From Euglena gracilis (Eukaryota; Euglenida; Euglenophyceae; Euglenales), in assembly GCA_039621445.1 (NCBI GenBank), contig CP154956.1:14434166-14498165 (forward strand): DNA of 64,000 nucleotides, in the 5' to 3' direction. Below are positions 51,546-61,911 of the stretch, piece after piece. Under the pieces are notes generated by a model, which was not told where the DNA came from, did not search any database, and was given only the letters and a program-made list of their open reading frames with translations. The translations under genes and the position numbers were made by a program. How positions within the stretch are numbered: the first letter of the stretch is position 1; each line of letters starts with the position of its first letter.

Positions 51546-52596
51546 GGTCCTAGGCGGTAGACTGGGGGGGGGGTCTTGGGTGGTCGGCCGACTAGTCGGC
51601 CGACTACCCAATTGGTCGGCCGACTAGGCCTGGTCGGCAGCTAGTCGGCGAGACGGGGGGGGGGGGGGTCCTGGGTGGTCGGCGGACTAGTCGGCCGACC
51701 ACCCACACCAATGTAGTTACGGGCCAGTCTCGCCGACTTTTTATGAAGAAAATTGTATGCAAACTAGTCGGTGGCTAGTCGGTGGGCATAAAAATGGTCT
51801 GTGGCGGGTCCAAACCACCCGGAAATGGTCCGGATGGGGCCAAATAAGTGCCTTACACCAACAGGAACACCCTCAGATGGAAATTTTTGGTCGGTGGGGG
51901 GTCGGTGGGCCCTTGATGGGGTCCGGAGGGGTAAAAAACCAATGATGAAACAGGGATTACATGAAAATCCTTTAGAAATGCAAGCATTCTGCATCAGGAC
52001 AGGCTGAAAACTCCCCCCTCCACCCCCCACCCGAGCCCAGATAACAAAATCCCTTCTATGTTGGCAACATACTCCGAGGTTAAGTCGTTTTTGTGGCTCA
52101 CTTTGGCATAGGCGGGGGGTGGGGGCTCCGCCCCCCCCGCACCCCCCCCTCAAATAACAAAATCCCTTCTATGTTGGCAATATACTTGGAGGGCTAAGTC
52201 CTTTTGTGCAAAATTTGACTTATATTGACTTATATACAACGGATAGAGGTGTTCTTTTGCCAAAAGTGGCCCAAAATGGACATTTCCCCCCAATTTTTTT
52301 GCATATTCACCCCCGATTGGGGGGTTCTGGAGCCATTTGGGTGGGCTTTGACTGGTTTTGGGGTAATTTGGACAAAATTTTTTCTCAAGGGGGGGCTTAA
52401 AAGTCGGCGAAACTGGCCCGTAACTACATTAGAGTGGGTGGTCGGCCGACTAGTCGGCCGACCACCCAGGACCCCCCCCCCCCCTGTCTCGCCGACTAGC
52501 TGCCGACCAGGCCTAGTCGGCCGACCAATTGGGTGGTCGGCCGACTAGTCGGCCGACCACCCAGGACCCCCCCCCCCCAGTCTACCGTTTGCCACT
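51546..52596 (+). mobile_element. Family B element, copy 3
   Basis: Flanked by GGGCATGTC (51537-51545 and 52597-52605), a clear 9-bp duplication in a different target from B1/B2. Ends GGCGGTAGACTGGGGG and CAGTCTACCGTTTGCCACT, with the same GTCGGCCGACTAGTCGGCCG subterminal palindromes. It has the empty site for P at 52081-52082. The conserved 70-codon frame is extended here and differs by indels. Confidence 0.85.
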
Positions 52597-52924
52597 GGGC
52601 ATGTCCAAATTTGGGTTGGCAAATGCCTAATTCTGGGTAAATTTGGTGTAAACTCCTATTTTCGGGATAATACACAATTTTGGCTGGCTGTTGGACAAGA
52701 CACAAAAAAAAGCGTTGGACGAGTGTTTCTCCCTCTTGGAATTCGGTGTTTATCTCTATTTTAACTTCAGATACCGGGGATAATCTAATTCCGGAGGTTG
52801 TTAACCCGGACAGTCAAATTTGCGTTTGCTTAAAGGCCAGAAGTGATATGTGAATTAGGCCTCGCTTGCAGCCCCAAAATGCCAGAAAGAAGGGATTACA
52901 CAGGCGTTAACAAGGTTATGCTTG

Positions 52925-53126
52925 ACCCCCCCCCCCCCTCAAAGTGGCCACCCTCTGGGCGCCGTGGAACCCCAAAATGGCCACTCTGGGGGGGGGACAC
53001 TTTGGGGGGGTCAAATTTTGGCCTTTGGCGCCAAAGGAAATGGCCACTTTGAGGGGGGGGTAAACCAAAATTTGCCAAAAAAATTGGCCACTTTGAGGGG
53101 GGGGACACTTTGAGGGGGAGTGAGGG
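52925..53126. mobile_element. Hairpin element O3 (word CAAAGTGGCC)
   Basis: Same word and loop (CCTTTGGCGCCAAAGG) as O1. The right end is GTGAGGG before TA (53127-53128); the left end lacks CCCTCA and its TA. Confidence 0.75.
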
Positions 53127-53155
53127 TATTTGAGATTGATGAAGTTGGAAGACTA

Positions 53156-53227
53156 CCATCCCCCCCCATTATGCACCCCCCATTATGTACCCCCTGGGGG
53201 GGAGGTACATAATGGGGGGAGGGATGG
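53156..53227. mobile_element. Minimal hairpin element I1 (word ATTATGTACC)
   Basis: 72 bp between TA (53154-53155) and TA (53228-53229). CCATCCCCCCCC, ATTATGCACC, ATTATGTACC, CTGGGGG, GGTACATAAT, GGGATGG. One of the shortest complete members. Confidence 0.88.
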
Positions 53228-53422
53228 TAGCTCACTGTCATAACACTTTTTCAAAAGAATTTCCCCAAAAAATGCTCAAAAATCGACGTTTTTGGGACGT
53301 TTTCAAAAAGTGATATTTGGCAAATGTGCTGAAAATTGACCATTTATTGCAAACATCCAAAAAGTTGCCAAAAATGACCCCCTTTGGGCTGTTCGGTCGG
53401 GTCTAGGAATGGGACCTGGGTA

Positions 53423-53510
53423 CCCCCCCCCATTGTGTACCTCCCCCCCATTATGTACCCCCCCCCCAATTTCGGCCTCCCGGGGGAGGTACATAATGGG
53501 GGGGGGATGG
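53423..53510. mobile_element. Minimal hairpin element I2 (word ATTATGTACC)
   Basis: 88 bp between TA (53421-53422) and TA (53511-53512). Words ATTGTGTACC and ATTATGTACC, loop AATTTCGGCCTCCCG, inverse GGTACATAAT, GGGGATGG. Confidence 0.88.
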
Positions 53511-53539
53511 TATGAAATGTCGGAGACGAGTTTGTGATA

Positions 53540-53640
53540 GGGGTTTACGGGGGCGGGGTCGCGGGGGGGGGGGGTCTTGGGGGGGGTCGCGGGGGGAACA
53601 TGGCAGTTTTGACAGGTCACGTGTGGCTGGTGTGACTAGT
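53540..53640 (+). mobile_element. CGCG-word element S2 (partial)
   Basis: GGTCGCGGGGGG words followed by GAACATGGCAGTTTTGACAG and GTCACGTGTG, as in S1. The rest of the element is missing or diverged. Confidence 0.55.
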
Positions 53641-53850
53641 TTGGGGCTGCAAGCGAGGCTAATTCACATATCACTTCTGGCCTTTAAGCAAACGCAAATT
53701 TGACTGTCCGGGTTAACAACCTCCGGAATTAGATTATCCCCGGAATCTGAAGTTAAAATAGAGATAAACACCGAATTCCAAGAGGGAGAAACACTCGTCC
53801 AACACTTTTTTTTGTGTCTTGTCCAACACTTTTTTCCCCTTGTCCAACAG

Positions 53851-54016
53851 CCCTTGATATGGTCGCTTGCGCTAGCATTGGCTGAGCCTAATTGGGAGAG
53901 ATTTCACGACCATTCAAGAACGCAGAAGAGAGGAGCACAGGACTCCAAAACTGCCGCAACTCCCTCTACCTGAAGCTCCTTTCCCTAAGCTCCTTTTTGC
54001 CTTGACCATCTGTACA
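53851..54016. other. No feature recognised
   Basis: Short unique-looking spacer between AA and C2. Confidence 0.35.
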
Positions 54017-54018
54017 TA

Positions 54019-54175
54019 CCATGCCCCCCCCCCATATAAGACCCCCCCTCGGGAGCCAAAATCCCAGGGGGGTCTTATATGGGGGGGGGTCTTATATGGG
54101 GGGGTCGGTCCCGGCCAAAGGGCCGGCCTTCGGCCGGCCAGGGCGGGGGGTCTTATATGGGGGGGGGGGGCATGG
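54019..54175. mobile_element. Hairpin element C2 (word ATATAAGACC)
   Basis: TA at 54017-54018 and 54176-54177; ends CCATGCCCCCC and GGGGGGCATGG. Loop CGGGAGCCAAAATCCCAG; four copies of ATATAAGACC or its inverse. A second inner palindrome, GGCCGGCCTTCGGCCGGCC, lies between them. Confidence 0.9.
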
Positions 54176-54192
54176 TACCAGGGTGTGACGTA

Positions 54193-55229
54193 GAGCTGAG
54201 CTCTTTGGGGGACCATTCCGGCCCGGCCGGCGAAAAACGCTCATTTTCAGCTAAAAAACATGTTTTCCGGGTCCAGGAGGCCAAAAAACATGGTTTTGGG
54301 CGAAGAAATTTTTTTTCGATATTTTTCGACTTTTTTGACCCGGTTTTGACCCAAAATCAATGGGTTGGCGGCCCAAAAAGGGGCCCTGGCGGGTCCAAAA
54401 ACGCTCATTTTCAGCTCAAAAACGCTTTTTCCGGGTCCGGGAGGCCAAAAAACATGGTTTTGGGCGAAAAAAAAATTTCGATTTTTTTCGACTTTTTTGA
54501 CCCGGTTTTGACCCAAAGTCAATGGGTTGGCGAACCAAAACGGGGCGCTGGCGGGTCGAAAAACGCTCATTTTCGGCCCAAAAACACTTTTTCCGGGTCC
54601 GGGAGGCCAAAAAACATGGTTTTGGGCGAAAATTTTTTTTTCGATTTTTTTCGACTTTTTGGCCCGAAAACGGCTAAGTCGGACAGTGGGAAAAGTGCGC
54701 AAAACGGCCATTTGGACCGAAAAACGGCCATATCTCGGGCTAGGCGGGGAGTTGGCCCAAACCGCGCATACCGGTGGATAGGGCGTCCCAAAGTTGTGGA
54801 ATGAGGTACTCTTTAGTTTTTCTCAACTCCCCGGCGTTTTCGAGATATTTTGAATTTTTTTTTTCGATTTTTGGGGGGGGGGGGGGGGGGGCCCCCAAAA
54901 ATGACCCCTTTTGCCGGTCCAACAAAATTTCTTTGGAAAAAAAACGGTAGACAACTTTTTTGCTCGGACCATATCTCCGGACTGGCGGGGAGTTGGAGGC
55001 AAAGTGAGGGCTCGTTAGAAACTAGAAATCCTCTCCTAGCCTATAGGCTATTAACTTTTCGGGTCCGGAAATCCAATCACATCGATAATCCTCGGGTGCC
55101 CCGACCTACCCAAGGGGGGGGGGGTGGGGGGGGGTGGGGGGGGGGGGGGGGGGGGGGGGGGGGGTCCGACCCCCCCGTCGCCGGGGTGGTAAGCTTCGCT
55201 CTTACTCTAAAGAGATAAGAGCTCAGCGA
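54193..55229 (+). mobile_element. Family A element, copy 3 (no satellite)
   Basis: Starts GAGCTGAGCTCTTTGGG, has about three 164-bp units (54225-54670), two CTCGGGCTAGGCGGGGAG-like segments, then AAGCTTCGCTCTTACTC and GAGCTCAGC. It lacks the AGGTTTTGAATAGT end and the 19-bp array, and diverges more than copies 1 and 2. A long G-tract run lies at 55112-55164. Confidence 0.7.
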
Positions 55230-55251
55230 ATCTCACCCCCCCTAGAACACG

Positions 55252-55712
55252 TCAAAATCCAGTACCCCCCCCCCCAAATAATAAACCCCCGGTTTATTAT
55301 TTGGACACCCGAAGTCGGGGTCCAGGGGGGGTTTATTATTTGGGGGGGTTTATTATTTGGGCAAAAATTTCGAAGTTAAAATTAGACCAGAAAACCCCTC
55401 CACAGGCTCCAATGGTCACTTTTTTGGCATTTTTTGGGCTTTTTTGAAAACTGGGTGCTTTTTTGGCATTTTTTCTGCACCAATTTGATCCATTTTTGTG
55501 ATTTTTTTGCAACATTTCTGCTAATTTTTGGCTCTTTTTTCTTTGCCCTCACACCTGCCGGAGGGGGGGGTTTATTATTTGGGTGGCCGAAGTCGGTCCT
55601 CAGGGGGGGGGGTTATTATTTGGGGGGGGTTATTATTTGGGGGGGGGTTTATTATTTGGGGGGGGGTTTAGGCTGTGCCACTGGTCGGTGTATTTGGTTC
55701 GCCCCACCACCG
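55252..55712 (+). repeat. 60-bp repeat X, copy 3, split by H1
   Basis: GTCAAAATCCAGTA before and TAGGCTGTGCCACTGGTCGG after element H1, matching the uninterrupted copies at 16081 and 42215. Confidence 0.8.
55265..55668. mobile_element. Hairpin-type element H1 (word AATAATAAACC)
   Basis: TA at 55263-55264 and 55669-55670. Begins C-tract plus AAATAATAAACC; GGTTTATTATTT recurs seven or so times in the right part, ending GGGGGGTT. Loop CCGAAGTCGG occurs twice. A unique AT-rich core sits at 55375-55555. Its insertion into repeat X at AATCCAGTAGGC is exact with TA duplicated. Confidence 0.88.
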
Positions 55713-55809
55713 TTTGTCCAGCAATTTCATGAAAAACTGAAATATTGCAATAAAACCGTGCAAATTTCACGTTTCGGAAATTTCGGGCCTTTTTTGAAAA
55801 TTTTTGGCC

Positions 55810-56300
55810 ATTGCCAGCTAGCTCCCCAACAAAACTCGCGGCCTTCTTTGCCCTCAATGAGGTCATTGAAACGTGGAAATTGCTCGTGCTCCACGATGTG
55901 GGGCACAATGATGGCATGCGTGGGAGCCAAAGCTTTGTAAAGGGGGGTGTTCCCCCCGCCCCCCCCCCCCCCCACGTCCCCCCCGCGTCCCGGATTTTGG
56001 CCGGGCACGTTTTTTTGGCTGACCAAAGGAAAATTACATGCAAATTTGGGTGACGCCAAAGAAAACGTGTGGAGACAGTTGGGCCACTGTTCCCCCCTGC
56101 GCCGTGCTGCTTGCAAATATCCATGCATTTTGCAACAGCCTTCATTGCAGCGTGGTTCTTGGGGATATTTTTTTTCCTCTGATCACCACGGGTTGGAAGG
56201 GCATCAACCGTTGACCTTCTAAGGACGTGGTGGTGCGCAAAACCGCCTCAAATTGGTCGACGGTGGGGGGACCAGGCATCTGAGCATTCGTCAGGTTGGC
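55810..56300 (-). pseudogene. Coding remnant interrupted by R4, unknown protein
   Basis: Minus strand from 56300: VDQFEAVLRTTTSLEGQRLM then PFQPVVIRGKKYPQEPR, with an alternative frame AAMKAVAKCMDICKQHG (56160-56105). After element R4: LAPTHAIIVPHIVEHEQFP and RFNDLIEGKEGREFCWGAS (55930-55815). Composition is strongly coding-like, but no family is recognised. The pieces probably belong to one gene broken by R4 and frameshifts. Confidence 0.4.
55943..56097 (+). mobile_element. CGCG-word element R4
   Basis: GGGGGGTGTTCCCCCC, core GATTTTGGCCGGGCACG, GACCAAAGGAAAATTACAT and GCCAAAGAAAACGTGTGG, ending in a short GTTCCCCCC. The right tract is shortened. Confidence 0.7.
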
Positions 56301-56324
56301 CATAGTTGGCGTTTTCTTGTGTAT

Positions 56325-56600
56325 TTAAAAAAGCAAAACAACGTGTTTATTTTTTGGGAAAAAACGCCAAAAAGCACCAAAAAACAAAAGGAAAGTTTCA
56401 TTAAAAAACTCGTTATGAAACACCCAAACCATACTTCGAATCCTACTAAGTTCAAAAATTGCCAAAAAATGGTCAAAAACATCCAAAAAATGCAACTTTA
56501 TGACTTCTTTCCATTTTTTTGTAAGGAAATTTTTGGCAGAAACTACCCAAAACTTGCCAAAAATGATTGAACATACATTCAAATTTTTTTCTGAACAATA
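56325..56600 (-). repeat. AT-rich repeat V, copy 2
   Basis: Reverse copy of 50190-50582: AAAAGGAAAGTTTCATT, CCCAAACCATACTTCG and GAATCCTACTAAGTTC in order. Confidence 0.75.
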
Positions 56601-57221
56601 TCTTGGTGGCATTTTTTTGAAAAAATCATTGTTAAATTAAAAAAAAATCAGCGTCTAAAAAAACAAGCTGCCACTTATGAGGTTAAAAAGGACATGACTT
56701 CATGGCTGTGGAGAGCACATTGTGAGGGGGTGCTACCCCCGTGACCCCCCTCCCCCGTGACCCCCCATATTTTGGACATATTTTGGGTCAAAATTCAAAC
56801 GGCAAAAAAAACACCATTGTTTGGGTCGAAAAAATTTTCACCTGAAATCTTGGGATTTCTTTCCATTTTTTTGACCATGTCAAGCCAGAAATTTGATGAA
56901 GACCAAATCATCAAGCCATCAAGCATCAAAAAGCAGGCTGAAATGATGAATGAAAAGAAAGGCTGAAGTGACGAAGGTTGATGCATTGTATGAAAATTGA
57001 AGGCTCGATTCTCGGGTCACGGGGGGATACGGGGCCATTGGCAAAAGGGGAGATTTCGCAAGTAGGAAAGAATTTCATGGCAAAAAGGGGGGGAGAGGGA
57101 AAATGAAATTTTTGTGGAAGAAACAGAAAAGAATTATCCTCACCACACTTCCATTTGGTCAACCAAACCCTTTTTTGGCACCCAACGCTCAACGCACCTT
57201 CTGATACGAAAACTGTGCCCA
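56601..57221. other. No gene; short CCCGTGACCCC tract
   Basis: At 56728-56765 GAGGGGGTGCTACCCCCGTG and CGTGACC words look like the end of a class II element. Nothing else is recognisable. Confidence 0.4.
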
Positions 57222-58110
57222 GAACGCCGGTTCGGACCGCGGAACTGTGTTCCAGAATGCTAGTTCGTGCGGCAGCCCCAACCGGCGTTCTGGAACACAG
57301 TTCCGTTGTCCGAACCGGCGTTCGGACAAAGTTTGTTGAAACCGTGGATTAGGGGCTCTGGCTTCACGCCTGAACCGGCATTCAAGGAATCACAGCCAAT
57401 TTCGTCCAATATACCCATTTTTTGAACATTTTTGAGCATTTTGGACCTCCTTTGGACGCATGGCCATGTCGATCGGCCGATTGAAGTTCTCACACATCTG
57501 ATGCCATGTCACCCATCAATCAAAAGCTCTTCACAAGGGCTTTTGACAGATGGCCACAGGATTCAGCCATGATGCACACAGCGCTTATTTTCAGCGATCG
57601 TGTGTTCCAAATTTTGACATCTCAATTGTTGAAATCTCACACCTTAGGTGCCATACAGCATATCAATCGAAAGCTCTCCCCAACACCTTTTGCTTGGCAC
57701 CCTCAGAACTCAGCCACAGGGCTCTGAAAATCGCCGATCGCATTTTCCAAACCTTTTCGCAAATTCCAAAATCCACTGTTCACCTGCCATGTTGCCCCTT
57801 GATCGAAAGCTCTTCTCGAGGGCTTTCTGCAGATGGCCTTAGATTTCAGCCGTGCTGCATGGTATTCTATTTCAGAAATTCCCCAAATTTGGCCAAATGG
57901 AAAATTTTGCACAAAATACCCCAATTTCTGGCCACCCCCCCAAACTGCTCAAATATGATTGCCACATGTCTACAAACCATTTTGGACACTTTTTGGCACT
58001 TTTTATTTTGGGTCCCCTGGACGCCGGCTTCCCGCCCGAACCGGCACCGGTTCGGTGCAGAAATTTCTGCGCCGAACTGGCGTCCAGAAGCGTGAAGCCA
58101 GAGCCCCAAT
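57222..58110. mobile_element. Inverted-repeat region BB with about 140-bp internal repeats
   Basis: AACCGGCGTTC and GGAACTGTGTTCC inverses at 57222-57330; AAACCGTGGATTAGGGGCTC (57338) has its inverse at 58085-58112. Between them, units with ATCRAAAGCTCT...GGCTTT...CAGATGGCC recur at about 57505, 57650 and 57790. No coding evidence. Confidence 0.55.
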
Positions 58111-58129
58111 ACACGGTTTCTATACAAAA

Positions 58130-59300
58130 ATCGACCGACGAGCGAGCGAAGCGAGCCGCCCGGCGCCCCTGCTGAATCTGTTAGTGTCAGTCGATTTTTC
58201 TAAAACCTATTTTGTCTGGGCCCGACGCCTGTCTTGAAATTCATTCGACCGAACCGCCTGGACGGAAATATGGCCAAAAAAGTGGTTTTTGGCCCATTAA
58301 CGGGCGCCTGAATGGAAACCGTTAGACATAAACGGGCGCTTGAATGGAAATCGACTGACATAAACGGGCGCCTGAATGGAAATCGACCGACATAAACAGG
58401 CGCCTGAATGGAAATCGACCGACATAAACGGGCGCCTGAATGGAAATCAACTGACATAAACGGATTCCGATGTCATGGAAATCGACCAACCTTTTGTGCC
58501 CTTTTTCTGAATGCTTTTTTGTTCCGTTTTGGGACATTTTCAATTTCAACCTGAAATCCGTTAATGTCAACCAACCTTTTTTCTCATTCTTCTGAATGCT
58601 TTTTTTCTTCCATTTTAACAGAATAGAATAATAACAATAGAAATTCCAATACAGGCGTCGAGCCCAGAAAAACAGGTTTTAACAGTTGCCACCCCTCATC
58701 AGAGAGCTTTTCTTTCAGACGACCAGCACAACTGAATCGGGCCAAAAAATGATAATCTTAAGTTCCGTCCTTCCGTCCGTTCCATCCAAAATTCAGCCAG
58801 CTGGGATCACCTGACCCCCTCCCCCTCCCACCCCCTCCAAAAAAAATTCATCCAAATATGAAGGAAAATGACTCGAAACCCACCCAAATGCCTTCCAAAA
58901 CCCCCAACCCGACCACCAATGGTCAGTAGGCATGGTCGACAGCTACTAGTCGCTAGCGACCATGGTCGCTATGGGACCAGTCGCTAGCGACCACCAAAAA
59001 CTCTATCACCAATTTCCCGCAATGAGCCGCAAAATTTGTTTTTTGTCTGGTCCATAACGCCTCCAGAACCCCACAGGACCAAAAATGTCGAGGAAAAAAG
59101 GGAAACCCAAAATGTCCAAAGGTCACTAAAAATTCCCAATCTGACAATCTGACCAGCAACAGATTTCAATGGAATGGAAATCGACCGACATAAACGGGCG
59201 CCTGAATGGAAATCGACTGACATAAACAATTTCAGGCTGAAATCCGTTAATGTCAGTAGAATTTCAAGACAGGCGTCGGGCCCAGAAAATAGGTTTTAAA
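58130..59300. mobile_element. Region CC with 32-bp tandem repeats and inverted ends
   Basis: CGACATAAACGGGCGCCTGA plus ATGGAAATCGAC repeats about five times at 58300-58470 and twice at 59160-59230. AAAACCTATTTT...GGGCCCGACGCCTG at 58200 is inverted at 59262-59300, with a third copy at 58649-58686. The interior is otherwise unrecognised. Confidence 0.55.
58925..58993. repeat. GGTCGCTAGCGACC palindrome cluster
   Basis: AGTCGCTAGCGACCATGG, CATGGTCGCTATGGG and GTCGCTAGCGACC overlap in 70 bp; the core is perfectly self-complementary. Confidence 0.8.
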
Positions 59301-59389
59301 GCCAAAAATGGCCAGAAATCTTGTCCCCTAAAAAAAAGTGCCAAAAATTGGTGCATTTCCACACCCACAACAGAATTTTTGGCCATTTT

Positions 59390-59780
59390 TTCAAAATGGC
59401 CATTTTGGGCCATTCTTTCAAAATATGCCCAAAATGCATCCCAAAAAAATGTGACAGTCAAGAAAATCCTAACAAAATTCCCTTTCAAAAACTGAAGAAA
59501 ATGACCAATTTTTGGACATAAAATTACCCATAAATGACCGCTTTCAAACCAAAAATCACTTTTTTTGTTCAAAAATGGCCCAAAATGGCCAAAAATAACC
59601 ACTTTTTCACCCGAAAATCACCGATTTTAGGATGCGTGCCGCCCTTCTCGTGATGGGATGCAACATCACGGATGCTGCCTCCCGCTAGCTCCAACGTGGC
59701 ATACTTCCCCCGTGACCTCCCCCCACCCCCGTGACCCCCCCCCCGTGACCCCCCCGTGACCCGCACCACCCCCTGAACAT
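59390..59780 (-). mobile_element. CGTGACC-word repeat DD, copy 2
   Basis: Reverse of 25617-25960: AAATCACCGATTTT, GGATGCGTGCCGCCCTTCTC, CATACTTCCCCCGTGACC and then C-tracts with CGTGACC words, ending CACCACCCCCTGAAC. Confidence 0.65.
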
Positions 59781-59790
59781 CAACAACCTA

Positions 59791-60075
59791 CCATGCCCCC
59801 CCCCCAGCTGATTCCCATAGGGGGGACGGGAATAGCTCACCCGTGAACGCCCAAAAGTGCTCGCGGTTTCCCATTGGGAAACCGTTTAACGTTCACAGTT
59901 TCCAAGTGGGAAATTGTGAACGAATTTTTTGAGAAAAATCATCCACAAAGAAATACCATGCCCCCCCCCCCCCGAGCTATTCCCGTCCCCGGGACCCTTT
60001 ACGGCCCAATGGGAACAGTACGGGGGGGGGAACAGCTCGGGGGGGGGGGACCTAGGTCCCCGCCCCCGAGCTATT
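59791..60075. mobile_element. Hairpin elements of class K (word GAGCTATTCCC)
   Basis: K1 starts after TA (59789-59790) with CCATGCCCCCC, AGCTGATTCCC and the inverse GGGAATAGCT. K2 starts after TA (59954-59955) with CCATGCCCCCC, GAGCTATTCCC, then GGGAACAGCTC and again GAGCTATTCCC at 60068. Right ends with CATGG/TA were not found, so both may be truncated or nested. Confidence 0.6.
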
Positions 60076-60389
60076 CCCATACCCGACCCTCGGGCAACCC
60101 AAAAGGGGTCATTTTGGGCAACTTTTTTGGGTGTTCGCAAAAAATGGTCAATTTTAAGCACACTTGCCAAAAAGTGATTTCTGAAAACGTCCCAAAAACG
60201 TCGATTTTTGAGCACTTTTTTGGGAAGTTCTTTGCAAAAAATGCTATGACAGTGTGCCCCATGAGGTACCCGTGAACCACGCACCCATGAATTCTAAAAA
60301 TGCCAAAAATGGCGAAGTAGGCGTGTGGTCAGAAAAAAATTGTCTACATTGCGGTGACCCGTGAAGGGTTTGAACCCCGGTTCCACTTT

Positions 60390-60585
60390 TAAAAATTGCA
60401 CATTTTTGGGCAAGTTTTCAGAGATTTCGATATAATTCCATGAACCATCAACCCCATAATGACCATTTTCAGAGGAAAAGCAGCAAAATTTCACCCATCA
60501 AAATTTCCCCAACCATCAAAGCGGTGAAGTTCACCGGTGAACTTCACCACCGAAAGTTCCCCCCCCCCCCCCCCGGTGAACGTTC
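60390..60585 (-). mobile_element. GGTGAAGTTCACC repeat D3 (partial)
   Basis: Reverse copy of the D middle (GGGCAAGTTTTCAGAGATTT through AACCATCAAAGC) ending in GGTGAAGTTCACCGGTGAAC and a C-tract. Confidence 0.7.
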
Positions 60586-60632
60586 ACATAGCCCCCCTCC
60601 CCCCCGTACTGCCCCCCCCCCCTATTTGGGTA

Positions 60633-60703
60633 CCATGCCCCCCATATAAGACCCCCCCTCAGGAGCCAAAATCCCAGGGGGGACTTTATGGGGGGGGGCA
60701 TGG
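60633..60703. mobile_element. Minimal hairpin element C3 (word ATATAAGACC)
   Basis: 71 bp between TA (60631-60632) and TA (60704-60705). CCATGCCCCCC, ATATAAGACC, loop CAGGAGCCAAAATCCCAG, then a shortened inverse arm and GGGGCATGG. The right word has lost bases (GGACTTTAT). Confidence 0.85.
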
Positions 60704-60912
60704 TAATGCCCGGGCTCCTTTTTTGCACAGTTAAAACATTAGGGGGTTGGGGTCCTCCTTAGGTAATGTCCAGAATTCAGTTGACCAAAATCGGTTTGAT
60801 ACCTATTCTGAGGGGGTGTTTCCCCGCGACACCTCACCCCCGCGACCCACCCGACCCCCCCGCAACCCCACCCTGAGCCCGATTTGGGTTTCCAAAAAGT
60901 ACAAAAAAATTG

Positions 60913-61911
60913 GGCAGCCCGAAACTACTGGCCCCCCGGGGGGGCCAGTAGTTACCCCCCCCCCCCCCCCCCCCGCCCTAGTCGTATGACCACCCCTCAT
61001 TTATGACCACCCCCCGGTCACAGGTTGCAGGTCATGGGGGTGTTATGACTACCCCCCCCGGTCACAGGTTGCAGGTTGCGAAAAATTTAACACCACCTTA
61101 CCTACGACTGCCCCCTCGTTTTGACCACCCCCCGGTCACAGGTTGCAGGTTATGGGGGTGTTATGACCCCCCCCCCCGGTCACAGGTTGCAGGTTATGGG
61201 GGTGTTATGCCCCCCCCCCCCCCCGGTCACAGGTTGCAGGAACCCGGTCATACGACTAGGGGGGGGGGTAATCCCCCCCGCCTTAAAGAAGATGGACCCC
61301 CGGGGGTAAAGAGGAGGGACCCCCCCGTTTCCCCTGCCCCGTTCCGTTTCCCCCGGCCCCCTCTCTCTCTGCCCTGTCTGTCCTGGCCTGTCTGTCTGTC
61401 TTTTCTGTCTGTCTGTCTGCCCCCCCCCCCTGTCTGCTCGCCGCCCTGTCCGTCTCCCCCGCGGTTTTGCCCCGTGGTTCCCACCACAGCATCTTCACCG
61501 ATTTCGGGGAAACGGGGATTACGGCCAGAAAAATTTTTGAAATTTTTTTGAAAAACGATCCCAAAACACAGGATTTTTTGATGGAAAACCACATTTTTTT
61601 TCCACAAAAAATACCAAAAACTTTCAGGGTTAAAAATTGATGGTTTTTAGGAGGCCCCCCCCAAAACCACCCAAAACCCCATTTTTTCACACCGCCCAGC
61701 GCGCCCCCCCCCCCCCAGAAAAAGGCGTGGTGCGACCCAACAACGGATTCTCCCGGCCCCCCCGCGGCGCGAGCGCAGACAGGGGAGGGTAAAAGAAGAT
61801 GGACCGGGGGGGGTTTAAGAAGATGGCCCTGAGGGGGTAAAAGAAGATGGACCTCCCCCCCCCCCAGATTAAGTACTGCCCCCCCGGGGGGCCCAGTAGT
61901 TTCGGGCTGCC
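60913..61911. mobile_element. Element M, 1 kb with 19-bp terminal inverted repeats
   Basis: GGCAGCCCGAAACTACTGG at 60913 and its exact inverse ending at 61911. Flanked by AAAAATTG (60905-60912 and 61912-61919), an 8-bp duplication as in hAT-type elements. The interior holds element L, TAAAGAAGATGGACC words on G/C tracts and a CTGTCTGTCTGTC microsatellite at 61375-61420. No transposase is encoded. Confidence 0.85.
60955..61268. mobile_element. Hairpin element L (word TAGTCGTATGACC) inside M
   Basis: TA at 60953-60954 and 61269-61270. Left C-tract plus CCCTAGTCGTATGACC, right GGTCATACGACTAGGGG plus G-tract. The interior is a tandem of CGGTCACAGGTTGCAGGT followed by ATGGGGGTGTTATGAC, four copies. 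Confidence 0.88.

Larger units (their letters stand above)
52688..53850. mobile_element. Long terminal-inverted-repeat element AA
   Basis: Arms of about 185 bp (52690-52878 and 53643-53832) are nearly perfect inverses, starting CTGTTGGACAAGACACA. The right arm has an extra CCAACACTTTTTTCCCCTTG duplication before its end. Elements O3, I1, I2 and S2 fill the space between the arms. No transposase was seen, and no clear target duplication. Confidence 0.75.
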
